Source: Clostridia bacterium
Lineage (GTDB): Bacteria; Bacillota; Clostridia; Christensenellales; Aristaeellaceae
Direction of reading: 5' to 3'
DNA length: 42,938 nt
Assembly: GCA_017434775.1 (NCBI GenBank)
Contig: JAFSGG010000077.1
Span: 1-42,938 of the forward strand
The notes beneath the pieces were generated by a model. That model searched no databases. It was not told where the DNA came from and saw only the letters and a list, made by a program, of their open reading frames with translations. Each line of letters opens with the position of its first letter. The stretch's first letter is position 1. Positions 8,283 to 17,236 of the stretch are shown here, piece by piece. A program made the position numbers and the translations under genes.

Positions 8283-9215
8283 ATGAAAGGGCTGTACTTG
8301 CACAAGGCGGATGAAAACCGGGCTTGTAAAGATGAAAACCAGTGGCTTGAGCTGCTGGCCAAGAAGGGAAACTTTGAGGTAATGACCCAGCGGGTAACCA
8401 AAGGAGCCACTGCCTGGCTGTATCCTGCCCGGGACAGCAATGATCTGGAATTCTATTTTGTCCATACCGGCGCCATGGAGATTGTCATTTCCGAAGATCA
8501 TGTGCACAGGATCGGCCCGGGGGATTCTTTTTATACCCAGGGGCTGAGCCGGAATGTGCTGATGCGCTGCCTGGAAGACGCTATGCTTTTGTCCGTTTCC
8601 ACCTGCCCTGCTTTTGATGAGCAGTATTATTGGCAGCATGAATTGCAGGCTTTGCTGCACCGGGTGGACCAATACGATCACAGCACCCAGCGCCACAGCC
8701 GTGCGGTGATGCACTATGCCGTGCTTTTATACAAAGCCCTGGAAGAGCATCTGCAGGGGATTCAGATGGAAGATTTCGTCGTGGCGGCGCTGTTCCATGA
8801 TGTGGGCAAATGCAATGTGCCGGAACATATCCTGCAGAAGAGAGCCAGGCTGACGCCGGAAGAATATGCGGTGGTGAAACTGCATCCCCAGGACAGCGCC
8901 ACCATCCTGCAGCCCATGTACGGGGAACGCATTGCCCGCATTGCCCTGATGCACCATGAGCGCATGGACGGCAGCGGCTATCCCATGGGCCTGAAAGGGA
9001 AGGAAATTCCGCTGGAAGCCCGGATCCTGATGGTGGCGGATTCCTTTGACGCCATGACCAGCAACCGGGGATACAATCAGGTCATGAGCCATGAAGCGGC
9101 TGCGGCGGAAATTGTGGAAAAGGATCAGCTGTATGATCCCATGGTGGCCGGTGTGCTGCAGCAGTTGGTGCTTTCCGGCAAAACAAAGGAAGCATCCCAG
9201 GACATTATGGAATAA
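8283..9215 (+). CDS. Cupin-like sensor domain fused to an HD-GYP phosphodiesterase
   Basis: A 310-residue cytoplasmic protein. The first 115 residues look like a cupin (EFYFVHTGAMEIVIS ... HRIGPGDSFYTQG), a small beta-barrel that can bind a ligand or metal. The rest is an HD-GYP domain with the metal pair H172-D173 in FHDVGK, a KLHP motif, and HHERMDGSGYP at 224-234. HD-GYP proteins hydrolyse cyclic di-GMP and related cyclic dinucleotides; all hallmark residues are present, so activity is likely. The cupin probably senses the signal, replacing the receiver domain common in this family. ATG 8283 is preferred because AGGGG lies about 10 bases upstream; TTG 8274 is too close. It follows a terminator closely and may depend on read-through or an unseen promoter. 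Confidence 0.9.
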   Translation: MKGLYLHKADENRACKDENQWLELLAKKGNFEVMTQRVTKGATAWLYPARDSNDLEFYFVHTGAMEIVISEDHVHRIGPGDSFYTQGLSRNVLMRCLEDAMLLSVSTCPAFDEQYYWQHELQALLHRVDQYDHSTQRHSRAVMHYAVLLYKALEEHLQGIQMEDFVVAALFHDVGKCNVPEHILQKRARLTPEEYAVVKLHPQDSATILQPMYGERIARIALMHHERMDGSGYPMGLKGKEIPLEARILMVADSFDAMTSNRGYNQVMSHEAAAAEIVEKDQLYDPMVAGVLQQLVLSGKTKEASQDIME

Positions 9216-9222
9216 ATAACGG

Positions 9223-9263
9223 AAGGAAAGAGAATGCGGTGAAAGCCCGTCTCTTTCCTTTTT
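9223..9263 (+). terminator. Intrinsic terminator after the HD-GYP gene
   Basis: AAGGAAAGAGA (9223-9233) pairs perfectly with TCTCTTTCCTT (9250-9260), an 11-pair stem with a 16-base loop followed by T residues. Confidence 0.8.
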
Positions 9264-9286
9264 GTTCACAGAAGGAGGAATGTGCT

Positions 9287-10048
9287 ATGCGTGCTGTTAT
9301 CAGCAGCCTGGACAAGGGAATCTATCGGATTGACGATGCGGGGGAGAGCACCTGCTATCTGGTATGTGGCGAAAAGGAAGCAGCGCTCATTGATACCCTC
9401 AACGGGCTGGAGGATCTGAACGAAATCATCAGAACCCTGACGGATCTGCCGGTGACGGTGATCAATACCCACGGCCACTGCGACCATATCGGCGGCAATA
9501 TCTTTTTCGAAAAAGCATGGATTCATCCGGCGGACGAGGCTCTGGCCCTGGAACATCTGGGGTATATGAAAGAAACCATGGAAGCCCTGGGCCGGCAGCC
9601 GGCCACGTTCCGCTTTGTGAAGGAAGGGCAGGTGTTTGACCTGGGCGGGCTTACCCTGGAAGTGGTGCCGCTGTACGGGCATACGGCAGGGTCTGTGGGC
9701 CTTTTGTGCCGGGAAAAGCGGCTGCTGTTCACTGGAGACGGCATGAATCCTCATATCTGGATGCAACTGGAGGAAAGCCTGCCCCTGGCCGTGCTCCATC
9801 AATCCCTCACGCATGTACGCCATACCCTGTGGGATGCTTTTGATTATGTCATGTACGGTCACGCTCACGGCATGGAAAAACGGGATAAAAAACTGCTGGA
9901 TCAGCTGATTGCCGGCTGCGGGGAAGTGATGGCAGGGCACACGGAAAAAGACAGCACATACACATACTTCGGCGGCATGACCTGTATGCAGCATCCCTAC
10001 GGCGATGCCGATGATCAGGTATTGGTATACCAGCCGGTGGCGAAATAA
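9287..10048 (+). CDS. Metallo-beta-lactamase-fold hydrolase (glyoxalase II-like)
   Basis: A 253-residue cytoplasmic hydrolase of the metallo-beta-lactamase fold. The full metal set is visible: H62-x-H64-x-D66-H67 in THGHCDHIGG, H132 in YGHTAGS, D151 in FTGDGM, and a His pair at 192 and 194 in YGHAHG. That layout resembles the thioesterase-like branch that includes glyoxalase II and many uncharacterised clostridial enzymes. The real substrate cannot be told. The start at 9287 has GAAGGAGGA about 8 bases upstream. It follows the HD-GYP terminator without a visible promoter and ends before a long regulatory region. Confidence 0.88.
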   Translation: MRAVISSLDKGIYRIDDAGESTCYLVCGEKEAALIDTLNGLEDLNEIIRTLTDLPVTVINTHGHCDHIGGNIFFEKAWIHPADEALALEHLGYMKETMEALGRQPATFRFVKEGQVFDLGGLTLEVVPLYGHTAGSVGLLCREKRLLFTGDGMNPHIWMQLEESLPLAVLHQSLTHVRHTLWDAFDYVMYGHAHGMEKRDKKLLDQLIAGCGEVMAGHTEKDSTYTYFGGMTCMQHPYGDADDQVLVYQPVAK

Positions 10049-10092
10049 GGTGTTCTGTCCGCCGGTTATGTGCATAAAATGAAAAGGAATCC

Positions 10093-10183
10093 TTTGTACA
10101 CAAAAAAACCAAATGAGAAAAGGGTGTTTATATTGGACAAAAAAACGCCGAAATGAGCGAAATATTTACGTTTTGTGTACAAA
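10093..10183. repeat. Inverted pair of 13-base TTTTGTGTACAAA motifs
   Basis: TTTGTACACAAAA at 10093-10105 and its exact reverse complement TTTTGTGTACAAA at 10171-10183 flank 65 bases upstream of the ABC-locus promoter. Each motif is itself nearly palindromic around GTAC, as many operators are. Possible regulator sites; no protein can be assigned. Confidence 0.5.
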
Positions 10184-10207
10184 TGTGATAAAAAAAGGGA
10201 GAACTTG

Positions 10208-10236
10208 TTGACAAAACTGGCGGATAACTCTATAAT
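10208..10236 (+). promoter_or_regulatory. Consensus sigma-A promoter of the ABC/DUF5696 locus
   Basis: TTGACA (10208-10213), 17 bases, TATAAT (10231-10236): a perfect match to the vegetative consensus. The gene-free stretch 10049-10368 holds the inverted motif pair, this promoter and a folded leader; nothing else was seen in it. Confidence 0.9.
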
Positions 10237-10257
10237 GAGTGTACATTTACCAGAGAT

Positions 10258-10294
10258 GCGCCCGGTGTTAATTGCACGATTAATCAACGGGCGC
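10258..10294 (+). other. Leader hairpin downstream of the ABC-locus promoter
   Basis: GCGCCCG (10258-10264) pairs perfectly with CGGGCGC (10288-10294); inside, TTAAT pairs with ATTAA. No T-run follows, so it is not a terminator. It sits in the 5' leader of about 125 bases and may stabilise the long mRNA or bind a regulator. Confidence 0.5.
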
Positions 10295-10368
10295 TCATAT
10301 TGGTGTGTGGCATTATAGCCGTTCAAAAAGGTTGGCAGAGATGTCAATGGAACAGGAGAGACGAGGGT

Positions 10369-13300
10369 ATGCGGAAAAACTGGAAGCGGAAACTGGTCAT
10401 CCTTCTGATCGTGGTGGCTGTTATTGCCGTTATTTTCTGGCCGAACAACAAGACAGAAAATTACGCCGGCAAGTACGAAGGTGTGAATCTGAAAGAAGAT
10501 ATTTCAGAATTCAGCCGTGCAAACACCTACTCCGATTATGAAGAAAAGCATGCAAATGTGGCATCCGGTACGGAAGAAATCGTACTGGATATTGCTGCGT
10601 TTGAAGGAGATGGCCGGAAGGTTGAAATGGAAAAGCAGGTGGAAGGCCAGACCGTTATGGTACCGGGCGTACTGACGGTTGACGGCGACTATACCACCTG
10701 GAAAGTGAACGTCCCTGCGGATGGCATGTACAACATCCGCATCGAATACCTGACGGAAGCTTTCTACCTCAAGGACGAAGCTCTGGGCGAAACCGATGAC
10801 AATATGGTCATGAGCCGCGGCGTGGATATTGAACGCGCTGTGGAAATCAACGGGGAATCCCCCTTTGACGGCGCCAAGACCATTCGTTTCTCCCGTCAGT
10901 GGACGGATAAGGGCCCGGTGAAAAAGGATAACCAGGGCAATGATATCCGCCCCTCCCAGGTGGAAACCTTCGGCTACCAGACAGCTTTCTGCCGGGATGA
11001 CAGAGGCTATGTTGTGGAACCCTATAAGTTCTTCTTCAAAGCCGGTGAAAATACCCTGTCCCTGCGGGCTGAAAACGAATTTGTGAAGATCAGCAACATC
11101 ACCCTGGTGCCCGTGACCACCTTCCGGAGCTACGAAGAATATATCAGCGCTCAGCCGGCAGATGCGGTTATGACGGAAGAAGCCAAGGACTGGTGCCTGG
11201 CCATCGAAGGTGAAAGCGCACAGCTGCGTTCTTCGCCCTCTTTGTATGCCCGTTATGACCGTTCTTCCCCCGCCACCTATCCCAACGATGTGGCGCACAC
11301 TGTGCTTAACTACATCGGCGGCGATCCGTGGAACCAGGCCGGCCAGTGGATCGAATGGTCCTTTGAAGTGCCGGAAGCCGGTTATTACAATATCACCATC
11401 AAGGGCCGTCAGATGTATTCCCGCGGTTCTATTTCCTGCCGCACGCTGTATCTGGACGGCGAAGTGCCCTTTGATGCAATGGCATCCGTAGCCTTCAAGT
11501 ACAACACGGCCTGGGATCTTGTGACCCTGGCCGATGACGAAGGCACGCCCTACCGCTTCTACCTGTCGGAAGGCACCCACACCATCCGCCTGGAGGCCAC
11601 GCTGGGCGAAATGGGCCCCGTGCTCAACGAAATGGAAGACAGCATCTATCGCCTGAACCAGATTTACCGCAAGGTGCTGGTGCTGACGGGCCCCAACCCC
11701 GACCGTTACCGTGACTATAACCTCAAGGGCGTGTACCCTGATATCATCACGGCTATGGAACTGGAATCCAAGCGCCTGTACAAACTGGTGGACGACACCG
11801 TGGCCCTCACCGGCCAGATGAATGACCGCGTGGCTGTGGCCCATACCCTGGCCCTGCAGCTGGAACGGTTTGTGGAAAACAATGACCGCATTACCCAGTC
11901 TTTTGCTAACTTTAAAGATAACATCACCAGCTTTGGTACCGCTGCCCAGAACATGGCCGAAACCAAGCTGGATATTGACCAGATTTTCATTCACGGCGAA
12001 AATGTGACCCCCGAAGGCACAGCCGATAATGCCCTGACCCGTGCCTGGCACGAAATCAAGGCCTGTGCTGCTTCCTACACGGTGGATTACAACAACCTGG
12101 GCGACGTTTATGACGAAGATGCAGAAAACATCATCGAAGTGTGGATTGTGACCGGTCGCGATCAGTCCACCATCCTCAAGACCATGGTGGACGATACCTT
12201 CACCCCCATGACCCGTGAAAACGGCAATGAAATCCTGGTGAACGTAAAGCTGGTGCAGGCAGACGCCATCCTGACCGCTGTGGTAGCCGGCAACGGCCCC
12301 GACGTGGTTCTGACGGTGGACGGCTGGTTCGCTGTGAACTACGCCATGCGTAATGCAGTGGAAGACCTGACCCAGTTCGAAGACTTTGACCAAGTAGTGG
12401 GCCGCACCCGGAATGAAGACGGTACCTACAATTACGATAACGCCGTCTTCTACGAAAGCGCCCTGGAACCCCTCATGTACAACAACGGCGAATATACCGG
12501 CGTGTACGGCATGCCTGAAACCCAGCTGTTCTCCGTGCTGTTCTACCGCGAAGACGTGCTGGAAGAACTGGGCCTGGAAGTGCCCAAGACCTGGGACGAC
12601 CTGATCGCCATGCTGCCCACCATTCAGGGCAACAACATGAGCGTGGGCATTCCCTTCCCGGATATCAACAGCGTGGATATGTCCGGCTTCAACTCCCTGA
12701 TCTATCAGAACGGCGGCACCATCTATTCTGAAGATGCCAAGCGCACCCTGATCGACAGCGAAGCCGGCGTGAAGGCCTTCAAGCTCTACACCAGCTTCTA
12801 TAACGACTACGGTCTGCCCACGGTGTATGACTTTGTCAGCCGTTTCCGTTCCGGTGAAATGCCGGTGGCCGTTGGCCAGTACAGCCTGTACAACACCCTG
12901 GCTGTTTCCGCTCCCGAAATCCGCGGTCTGTGGGATTTCGGCGAATATCTGGGCACTGTGCAATACAACGAAGACGGCACCCCCATGCTGGATGAAAACG
13001 GCGAACCCGTGATCAACAACACCGTGCATTCCAACGGCGCCTGCTGTCTGATGATTGCTACCGATGATGAAACCGTCAAGCAGAATGCCTGGACGTTCAT
13101 CAAGTGGTGGGTCAGCGCAGAAACCCAGGTGCGCTTTGGCCGTGAAATGGAAAGCGTGCTGGGCTCCTCCGCCCGTTATGCCACGGCCAACCGCGTGGCC
13201 CTGCGCCAGCTGGCCTGGAGTTCCGATCAGCTGGAAGTGCTGGAAACTCAGATGGCCAAGACCAAGGGCTTCCCGGAAATCGCCGGCGGCTATTCCACCA

Positions 13301-13440
13301 CCCGTCACATGACCAACGCCATCCGCAAGGTCATCAACGAAAAGGAAGATCCCCGTGAAGTGCTGATGAACTACACCCGCACCATCAACGAAGAAATTAC
13401 CATCAAGCGCCAGCAGCTCGGCCTGCCGGTGGATGAGTGA
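10369..13440 (+). CDS. Very large membrane-tethered extracellular solute-binding protein with two beta-sandwich domains
   Basis: A 1023-residue protein, over twice the usual size of an ABC sugar-binding protein. Residues 8-24 form a single membrane helix with no lipobox Cys, so it is a signal anchor. Two beta-sandwich domains follow (about 65-250 and 270-425). Each contains the phrase type VPADGMYNIRIEYL / VPEAGYYNITIKGR seen in carbohydrate-binding modules of the galactose-binding-like fold. A helical region (about 430-570) leads to a MalE-type binding domain (about 586-1010) with GMPETQLFSVLFYRED and LGLEVPKTWDDL. It probably captures an oligosaccharide and hands it to the downstream permeases. 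The start has AGGAGAG 8 bases upstream. Codon choice is strongly biased, which suggests high expression. Confidence 0.9.
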   Translation: MRKNWKRKLVILLIVVAVIAVIFWPNNKTENYAGKYEGVNLKEDISEFSRANTYSDYEEKHANVASGTEEIVLDIAAFEGDGRKVEMEKQVEGQTVMVPGVLTVDGDYTTWKVNVPADGMYNIRIEYLTEAFYLKDEALGETDDNMVMSRGVDIERAVEINGESPFDGAKTIRFSRQWTDKGPVKKDNQGNDIRPSQVETFGYQTAFCRDDRGYVVEPYKFFFKAGENTLSLRAENEFVKISNITLVPVTTFRSYEEYISAQPADAVMTEEAKDWCLAIEGESAQLRSSPSLYARYDRSSPATYPNDVAHTVLNYIGGDPWNQAGQWIEWSFEVPEAGYYNITIKGRQMYSRGSISCRTLYLDGEVPFDAMASVAFKYNTAWDLVTLADDEGTPYRFYLSEGTHTIRLEATLGEMGPVLNEMEDSIYRLNQIYRKVLVLTGPNPDRYRDYNLKGVYPDIITAMELESKRLYKLVDDTVALTGQMNDRVAVAHTLALQLERFVENNDRITQSFANFKDNITSFGTAAQNMAETKLDIDQIFIHGENVTPEGTADNALTRAWHEIKACAASYTVDYNNLGDVYDEDAENIIEVWIVTGRDQSTILKTMVDDTFTPMTRENGNEILVNVKLVQADAILTAVVAGNGPDVVLTVDGWFAVNYAMRNAVEDLTQFEDFDQVVGRTRNEDGTYNYDNAVFYESALEPLMYNNGEYTGVYGMPETQLFSVLFYREDVLEELGLEVPKTWDDLIAMLPTIQGNNMSVGIPFPDINSVDMSGFNSLIYQNGGTIYSEDAKRTLIDSEAGVKAFKLYTSFYNDYGLPTVYDFVSRFRSGEMPVAVGQYSLYNTLAVSAPEIRGLWDFGEYLGTVQYNEDGTPMLDENGEPVINNTVHSNGACCLMIATDDETVKQNAWTFIKWWVSAETQVRFGREMESVLGSSARYATANRVALRQLAWSSDQLEVLETQMAKTKGFPEIAGGYSTTRHMTNAIRKVINEKEDPREVLMNYTRTINEEITIKRQQLGLPVDE

Positions 13441-13454
13441 GAGGAGGGAAAGCA

Positions 13455-14408
13455 ATGAGCAACATGCAGCTTGGTTCCTTTGGCCAGCGTTACTTCAATA
13501 TGAAGGCCAATAAGCTCCGGTATGGATGGGAAAAAGCGAAGCGTTCGAAAGTGTGTTACCTCTTCCTGGCGCCCTACGCCATCCTGTTCTTCACGTTCTT
13601 CATTCTTCCTATCTGTATTTCCATCTACTATAGCTTCACTTACTACGACATTCTGCAGCCTGCCCGTTTTGTAGGCCTGGAAAACTACATCAACCTGGTG
13701 CTTCAGGACGACGTTTTCCTGACGGCCGTGAAGAATACTTTCGTCATTGCCGTCATCACCGGCCCCATTGGCTACATTCTCTCGTTCATGTTCGCCTGGT
13801 TCATCAATGAATTGCCCAAGTGGCTGCGGACCATCGCTGTTGTGGTATTCTACGCGCCCAGTATTGCCGGTAACGCGTATACCATCTTCAGTATCATCTT
13901 CCGCGGCGACTACTATGGCTACCTGAACTCCATCTTGCTGGACTTTGGCTTCATCGATGCGCCCATCCTGTGGCTGTCTAACCCCCAGTACATCATGCCC
14001 GTGCTGATCATCGTTATCCTGTGGATGAGCATGGGTACCGGCTTCCTCTCTTTCGTGGCCGGTTTCCAGGGCATTGACAAGAGCATGTACGAAGCCGGTT
14101 ATGTGGACGGCGTACGCAACCGCTGGCAGGAACTGTACCACATCACTCTGCCCAGCATGAAACCCATGCTGCTGTTCGGTGCCGTTATGAGCATCACCTC
14201 CGCTTTCAACGTGTGCGACGTGCCCCGCGCTCTGGCCGGCTATCCCTCCACGGACTACGCCGCCCGCACCGTTGTGACCCACTTGTTCGACTACGGCTTC
14301 AGCCGCTTCGAAATGGGTTATGCTTCCGCTATTGCTACGCTGCTGTTCCTTGTGATGATTCTCAGTAAGAAGCTGATTGCTTCTGCTTTGGAAAAGGTAG
14401 GTACCTGA
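13455..14408 (+). CDS. Sugar ABC transporter permease, MalF/UgpA type
   Basis: A 317-residue inner-membrane permease with about six helices. The conserved EAA loop, where the ATPase docks, reads EAGYVDGVRNRWQELYHITL near residue 217. It lacks a long periplasmic insert. The start at 13455 has GAGGAGGG upstream and follows the binding-protein stop by 14 bases. With the next gene it makes the usual permease pair of the carbohydrate-uptake type 1 (CUT1) family. No ATPase gene is in the locus, so a shared MsmX-like ATPase from elsewhere is expected. The substrate is not readable from sequence; the context suggests an oligosaccharide. Confidence 0.93.
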   Translation: MSNMQLGSFGQRYFNMKANKLRYGWEKAKRSKVCYLFLAPYAILFFTFFILPICISIYYSFTYYDILQPARFVGLENYINLVLQDDVFLTAVKNTFVIAVITGPIGYILSFMFAWFINELPKWLRTIAVVVFYAPSIAGNAYTIFSIIFRGDYYGYLNSILLDFGFIDAPILWLSNPQYIMPVLIIVILWMSMGTGFLSFVAGFQGIDKSMYEAGYVDGVRNRWQELYHITLPSMKPMLLFGAVMSITSAFNVCDVPRALAGYPSTDYAARTVVTHLFDYGFSRFEMGYASAIATLLFLVMILSKKLIASALEKVGT

Positions 14409-14409
14409 T

Positions 14410-15627
14410 ATGAGTGAAAATGCTATGATCAAATCCAAAGGTACCATCCTCATTGGCAATAAGAACATTCGCGGCGAACTGCGCTGCCAGGATGACCGCG
14501 CTGCCTTCTACAATGTCAAAAACGAAGAGGTACTGGCTATCGAGTATTCCCACATCCGCGCGCTGAAGAATGTGCGCAACGGCGGCATGGCGTCCACCAT
14601 CACCATGAAGCTGGCGGATGAAAATCAGTACGAGCTCATGCTGAACACCGGCGTGAAGGTGTTCAACCACATGTATGCCGCCTGGCCCGGCAAGCCCACC
14701 CAGAAGAGCCGTGCCGACGAACTGCACCGCCTGGCCGAGCTGCGCGGCGAAAAGATCCAGAAGCCCAAGAAGCATCTGATCAAGCGCCGCCACCCCAACC
14801 GTTCCATCGGCGGCGACATCGGCGTGTATCTTCTGCTGACCATCGTGGCTGTTGCCATGGGCTTCCCGCTGGTGTTCGCCATCGGTTCCGCCCTGAAGCC
14901 GCTGGATGAATTGTTCCGCTTCCCGCCCACCATCTGGCCGCAGCATCCCACCATCGATAACTTCTCCGACCTGATCGTGACCATGGGTCAGAGCTGGGTG
15001 CCCTTCAGCCGTTACCTGCTCAACACCGTGCTGATCACCTTCCTGGGTACGTTCGGTCATCTGATCATTGCTTCCATGGCCGCTTTCGTGCTGGCCAAGT
15101 ATGATTTCCCCGGCGGACGCACCTTCTTCAATGTGGTCGTCACCGCCCTGATGTTCTCCGGTTACGTAACGGGTATTCCCAACTACGTGATCATGAACAG
15201 CGTGAATATAATCGACACCTACTGGGCACTTCTGCTGCCCGCTTTCGCAGCTCCCATCGGTTTGTTCATGATGAAGCAGTTCATGGAAAGCCTGCCCACA
15301 GCCCTGATTGAAGCCGCGCACATCGACGGCGCCGGTGAATTCCGGATCTTCTGGAGCATTGTGATGCCCAACGTGAAGCCTGCCTGGCTGACCGTGATCA
15401 TCTTCAGTGTGCAGAGCTTGTGGAACAACAGCGCCGCCACGGTCATCTATTCCGAAGCCAAGAAGACCCTGGTGTATGCTTTCCAGCAGATTCAGGCCGG
15501 CGGTATTGCCCGTACCGGTCAGGCAGCGGCCGTAACGGTTGTGGTTATGTCCGTGCCCATCCTGATCTTCATCCTGAGCCAGAGCCAGATTCTTGAGACG
15601 ATGGCCAGTTCCGGTATCAAGGACTAA
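14410..15627 (+). CDS. Carbohydrate ABC permease (MalG type) with an N-terminal GRAM/PH-like domain
   Basis: A 405-residue protein. The C-terminal 275 residues are a standard MalG-type permease with EAA motif EAAHIDGAGEFRIFWSIVMP near residue 305. The first 130 residues are an unusual cytoplasmic extension. Residues about 9-90 show a run of short strands and one helix (GTILIGNKNIRGELRC ... AFYNV ... IEYSHIRALKNV ... ITMKLADENQYELMLNT) that resembles bacterial GRAM/PH-like domains. A basic linker (KPKKHLIKRRHPNR) joins it to the first membrane helix. Such domains bind lipids or proteins, so it may couple the transporter to a membrane or regulatory partner. The extension is continuous with the permease and the ATG lies one base after the previous stop, so the fusion is not an artefact of start choice. 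Confidence 0.9.
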   Translation: MSENAMIKSKGTILIGNKNIRGELRCQDDRAAFYNVKNEEVLAIEYSHIRALKNVRNGGMASTITMKLADENQYELMLNTGVKVFNHMYAAWPGKPTQKSRADELHRLAELRGEKIQKPKKHLIKRRHPNRSIGGDIGVYLLLTIVAVAMGFPLVFAIGSALKPLDELFRFPPTIWPQHPTIDNFSDLIVTMGQSWVPFSRYLLNTVLITFLGTFGHLIIASMAAFVLAKYDFPGGRTFFNVVVTALMFSGYVTGIPNYVIMNSVNIIDTYWALLLPAFAAPIGLFMMKQFMESLPTALIEAAHIDGAGEFRIFWSIVMPNVKPAWLTVIIFSVQSLWNNSAATVIYSEAKKTLVYAFQQIQAGGIARTGQAAAVTVVVMSVPILIFILSQSQILETMASSGIKD

Positions 15628-15670
15628 GCCGGAAAACGTCATTCCATTCATTTTAGAAGGGGGAACGATT

Positions 15671-17236
15671 GTGAAAGCGAAAAACAAGCTTCTGGCAATG
15701 CTTCTGGCCATTTTGCTTCTGGTCTGTTCATGCAGCAGTGCACTGGCTGTGGATGAAGGCTTTGCCAGTACTTATACCTATAACTACGACTATTGGAGTG
15801 ATATCCGCGAATCACCCGATGCCTATCGCGTGGTGGATGTGCTCTACGGCAAGGACATCGCTCCTGTTCAGGACAATGGGGAAGACGGCGCGCTCAATGC
15901 GCCCCAGTCCATGTTTGTTCAGGGTCAGGACCTGTATGTTGTGGATTCCGGTAACAACCGCATTCTGCAGTTGACCCGGGACCAGGCCACCGGCAAATTC
16001 TCCCTGGTGCGTGAAATCAAGGAATTCACGGCCACGGACGGCACAGCCATCACCACCTTCAGCAATCCCACCGACGTGAGCGTGGACGTGGCCGGCAATA
16101 TCTACATTGCCGACAACAAAAACGAACGGATTGTGAAGCTGGACAAGGACCTGAACCTGCTGATGGTTATCACCAAGCCGGATGATACCACCTTTGACCA
16201 GAACCTTTCCTTCCTGCCCAACAAACTGGTGGTAGACACCACCGGCCGTGTATTCACCCTGGCCACCATGGTGAACAAGGGCGTTGTGAAGTTTGAAAGC
16301 GATGGTACTTTCACCGGTTATGTGGGTGCCAATAAGGTTTCCTACAGCCTGTACGATTACATCTGGAAAACTTTCTTCATGACCAAGGAACAGCGGGCGC
16401 AGCAGGAATCCTTCGTTCCCACCGAATACTGCAATATCTACATGGACGAAGATTCCTTCATCTACGCCACCAATATTTCCTTCAGCGAATATGACCTGCT
16501 GTGGGACGTGGCGCAGCCCATTCGCCGTCTGAATGCTGTGGGTAACGACATTCTCATCAAGAATGACCATTATCCCCCCATTGGCGATCTGTACTGGGAA
16601 GAAGGGTCGCAGGACTATCATGGTCCTTCCAAATTCGTGGACATCACGGTGCTGGAAAACGATATCTATGTGGGTCTTGACAGAACCAGAGGCCGCATCT
16701 TCGGTTATGATTCCCAGGGCATCATGCTGTGGGCTTTCGGTAACCAGGGCAGCAGCGAAGGTACCTTCAACAACAACGGTGCCATCGCTCTGGACCACAT
16801 GGGCCGGGATCTGCTGGTGCTGGATCAGCGCCGCGGCTGCATCACGGTTTTCGCTCCCACCGAATACGGCAACCTGATCTACGATGCTATCGGCGATTAT
16901 TCCAACGGTAAGTTCGAAGAATCTGCCGCCAAGTGGGAACTGGTGCTGGACCGGAATGCCAACTACAACCTGGCTTTCATCGGCATCGGCCGCGCACTGA
17001 TGCGTGAAGACACCTACGAAAGCTATATTGAAGCCATGGATTATTTCAAAATGGCTCAGGACCGCGATAATTACGGCCGTGCTTTCCAGCTGTTCCGTAA
17101 GATCTGGGTGGAAAGAAACATTGGCTGGATGATGATCGTGCTGGTGGTGATCATCGTCATTCCGCTGGTACTCAAGCAGATCAAAAAGAGAAAGATGGAG
17201 GTGGAAGCATATGAGCGCAACCAAGTTGCAAAGTAA
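15671..17236 (+). CDS. NHL-propeller protein with TPR-like segment and C-terminal membrane helix
   Basis: A 521-residue protein of unknown function. It has a signal peptide (LLAMLLAILLLVCSCSSALA) and then NHL-type propeller repeats at about 60-400, for example APQSMFVQGQDLYVVDSGNN and NPTDVSVDVAGNIYIADNKN. A short helical TPR-like part follows (about 415-485: GKFEESAAKWELVLDRNANY). One transmembrane helix near 490-508 and a basic tail (KQIKKRKMEVEAY) end the protein, so the propeller should face outward and be anchored at its C-terminus. NHL propellers bind proteins, glycans or RNA. The GTG start is chosen because AGAAGGGGGA lies 7 bases upstream. Its 3' end overlaps the YIP1 gene by 26 bases, a sign of tight coupling. 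Confidence 0.85.
   Translation: MKAKNKLLAMLLAILLLVCSCSSALAVDEGFASTYTYNYDYWSDIRESPDAYRVVDVLYGKDIAPVQDNGEDGALNAPQSMFVQGQDLYVVDSGNNRILQLTRDQATGKFSLVREIKEFTATDGTAITTFSNPTDVSVDVAGNIYIADNKNERIVKLDKDLNLLMVITKPDDTTFDQNLSFLPNKLVVDTTGRVFTLATMVNKGVVKFESDGTFTGYVGANKVSYSLYDYIWKTFFMTKEQRAQQESFVPTEYCNIYMDEDSFIYATNISFSEYDLLWDVAQPIRRLNAVGNDILIKNDHYPPIGDLYWEEGSQDYHGPSKFVDITVLENDIYVGLDRTRGRIFGYDSQGIMLWAFGNQGSSEGTFNNNGAIALDHMGRDLLVLDQRRGCITVFAPTEYGNLIYDAIGDYSNGKFEESAAKWELVLDRNANYNLAFIGIGRALMREDTYESYIEAMDYFKMAQDRDNYGRAFQLFRKIWVERNIGWMMIVLVVIIVIPLVLKQIKKRKMEVEAYERNQVAK

Noticed and set aside
10504-13455. Minus-strand open frame of 983 codons antisense to the large binding protein
   Set aside because: Same shadow effect; the plus strand has promoter, ribosome site, membrane anchor and known domain motifs.
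14362-15711. Minus-strand open frame of 449 codons
   Set aside because: Shadow of the GRAM/PH permease gene.
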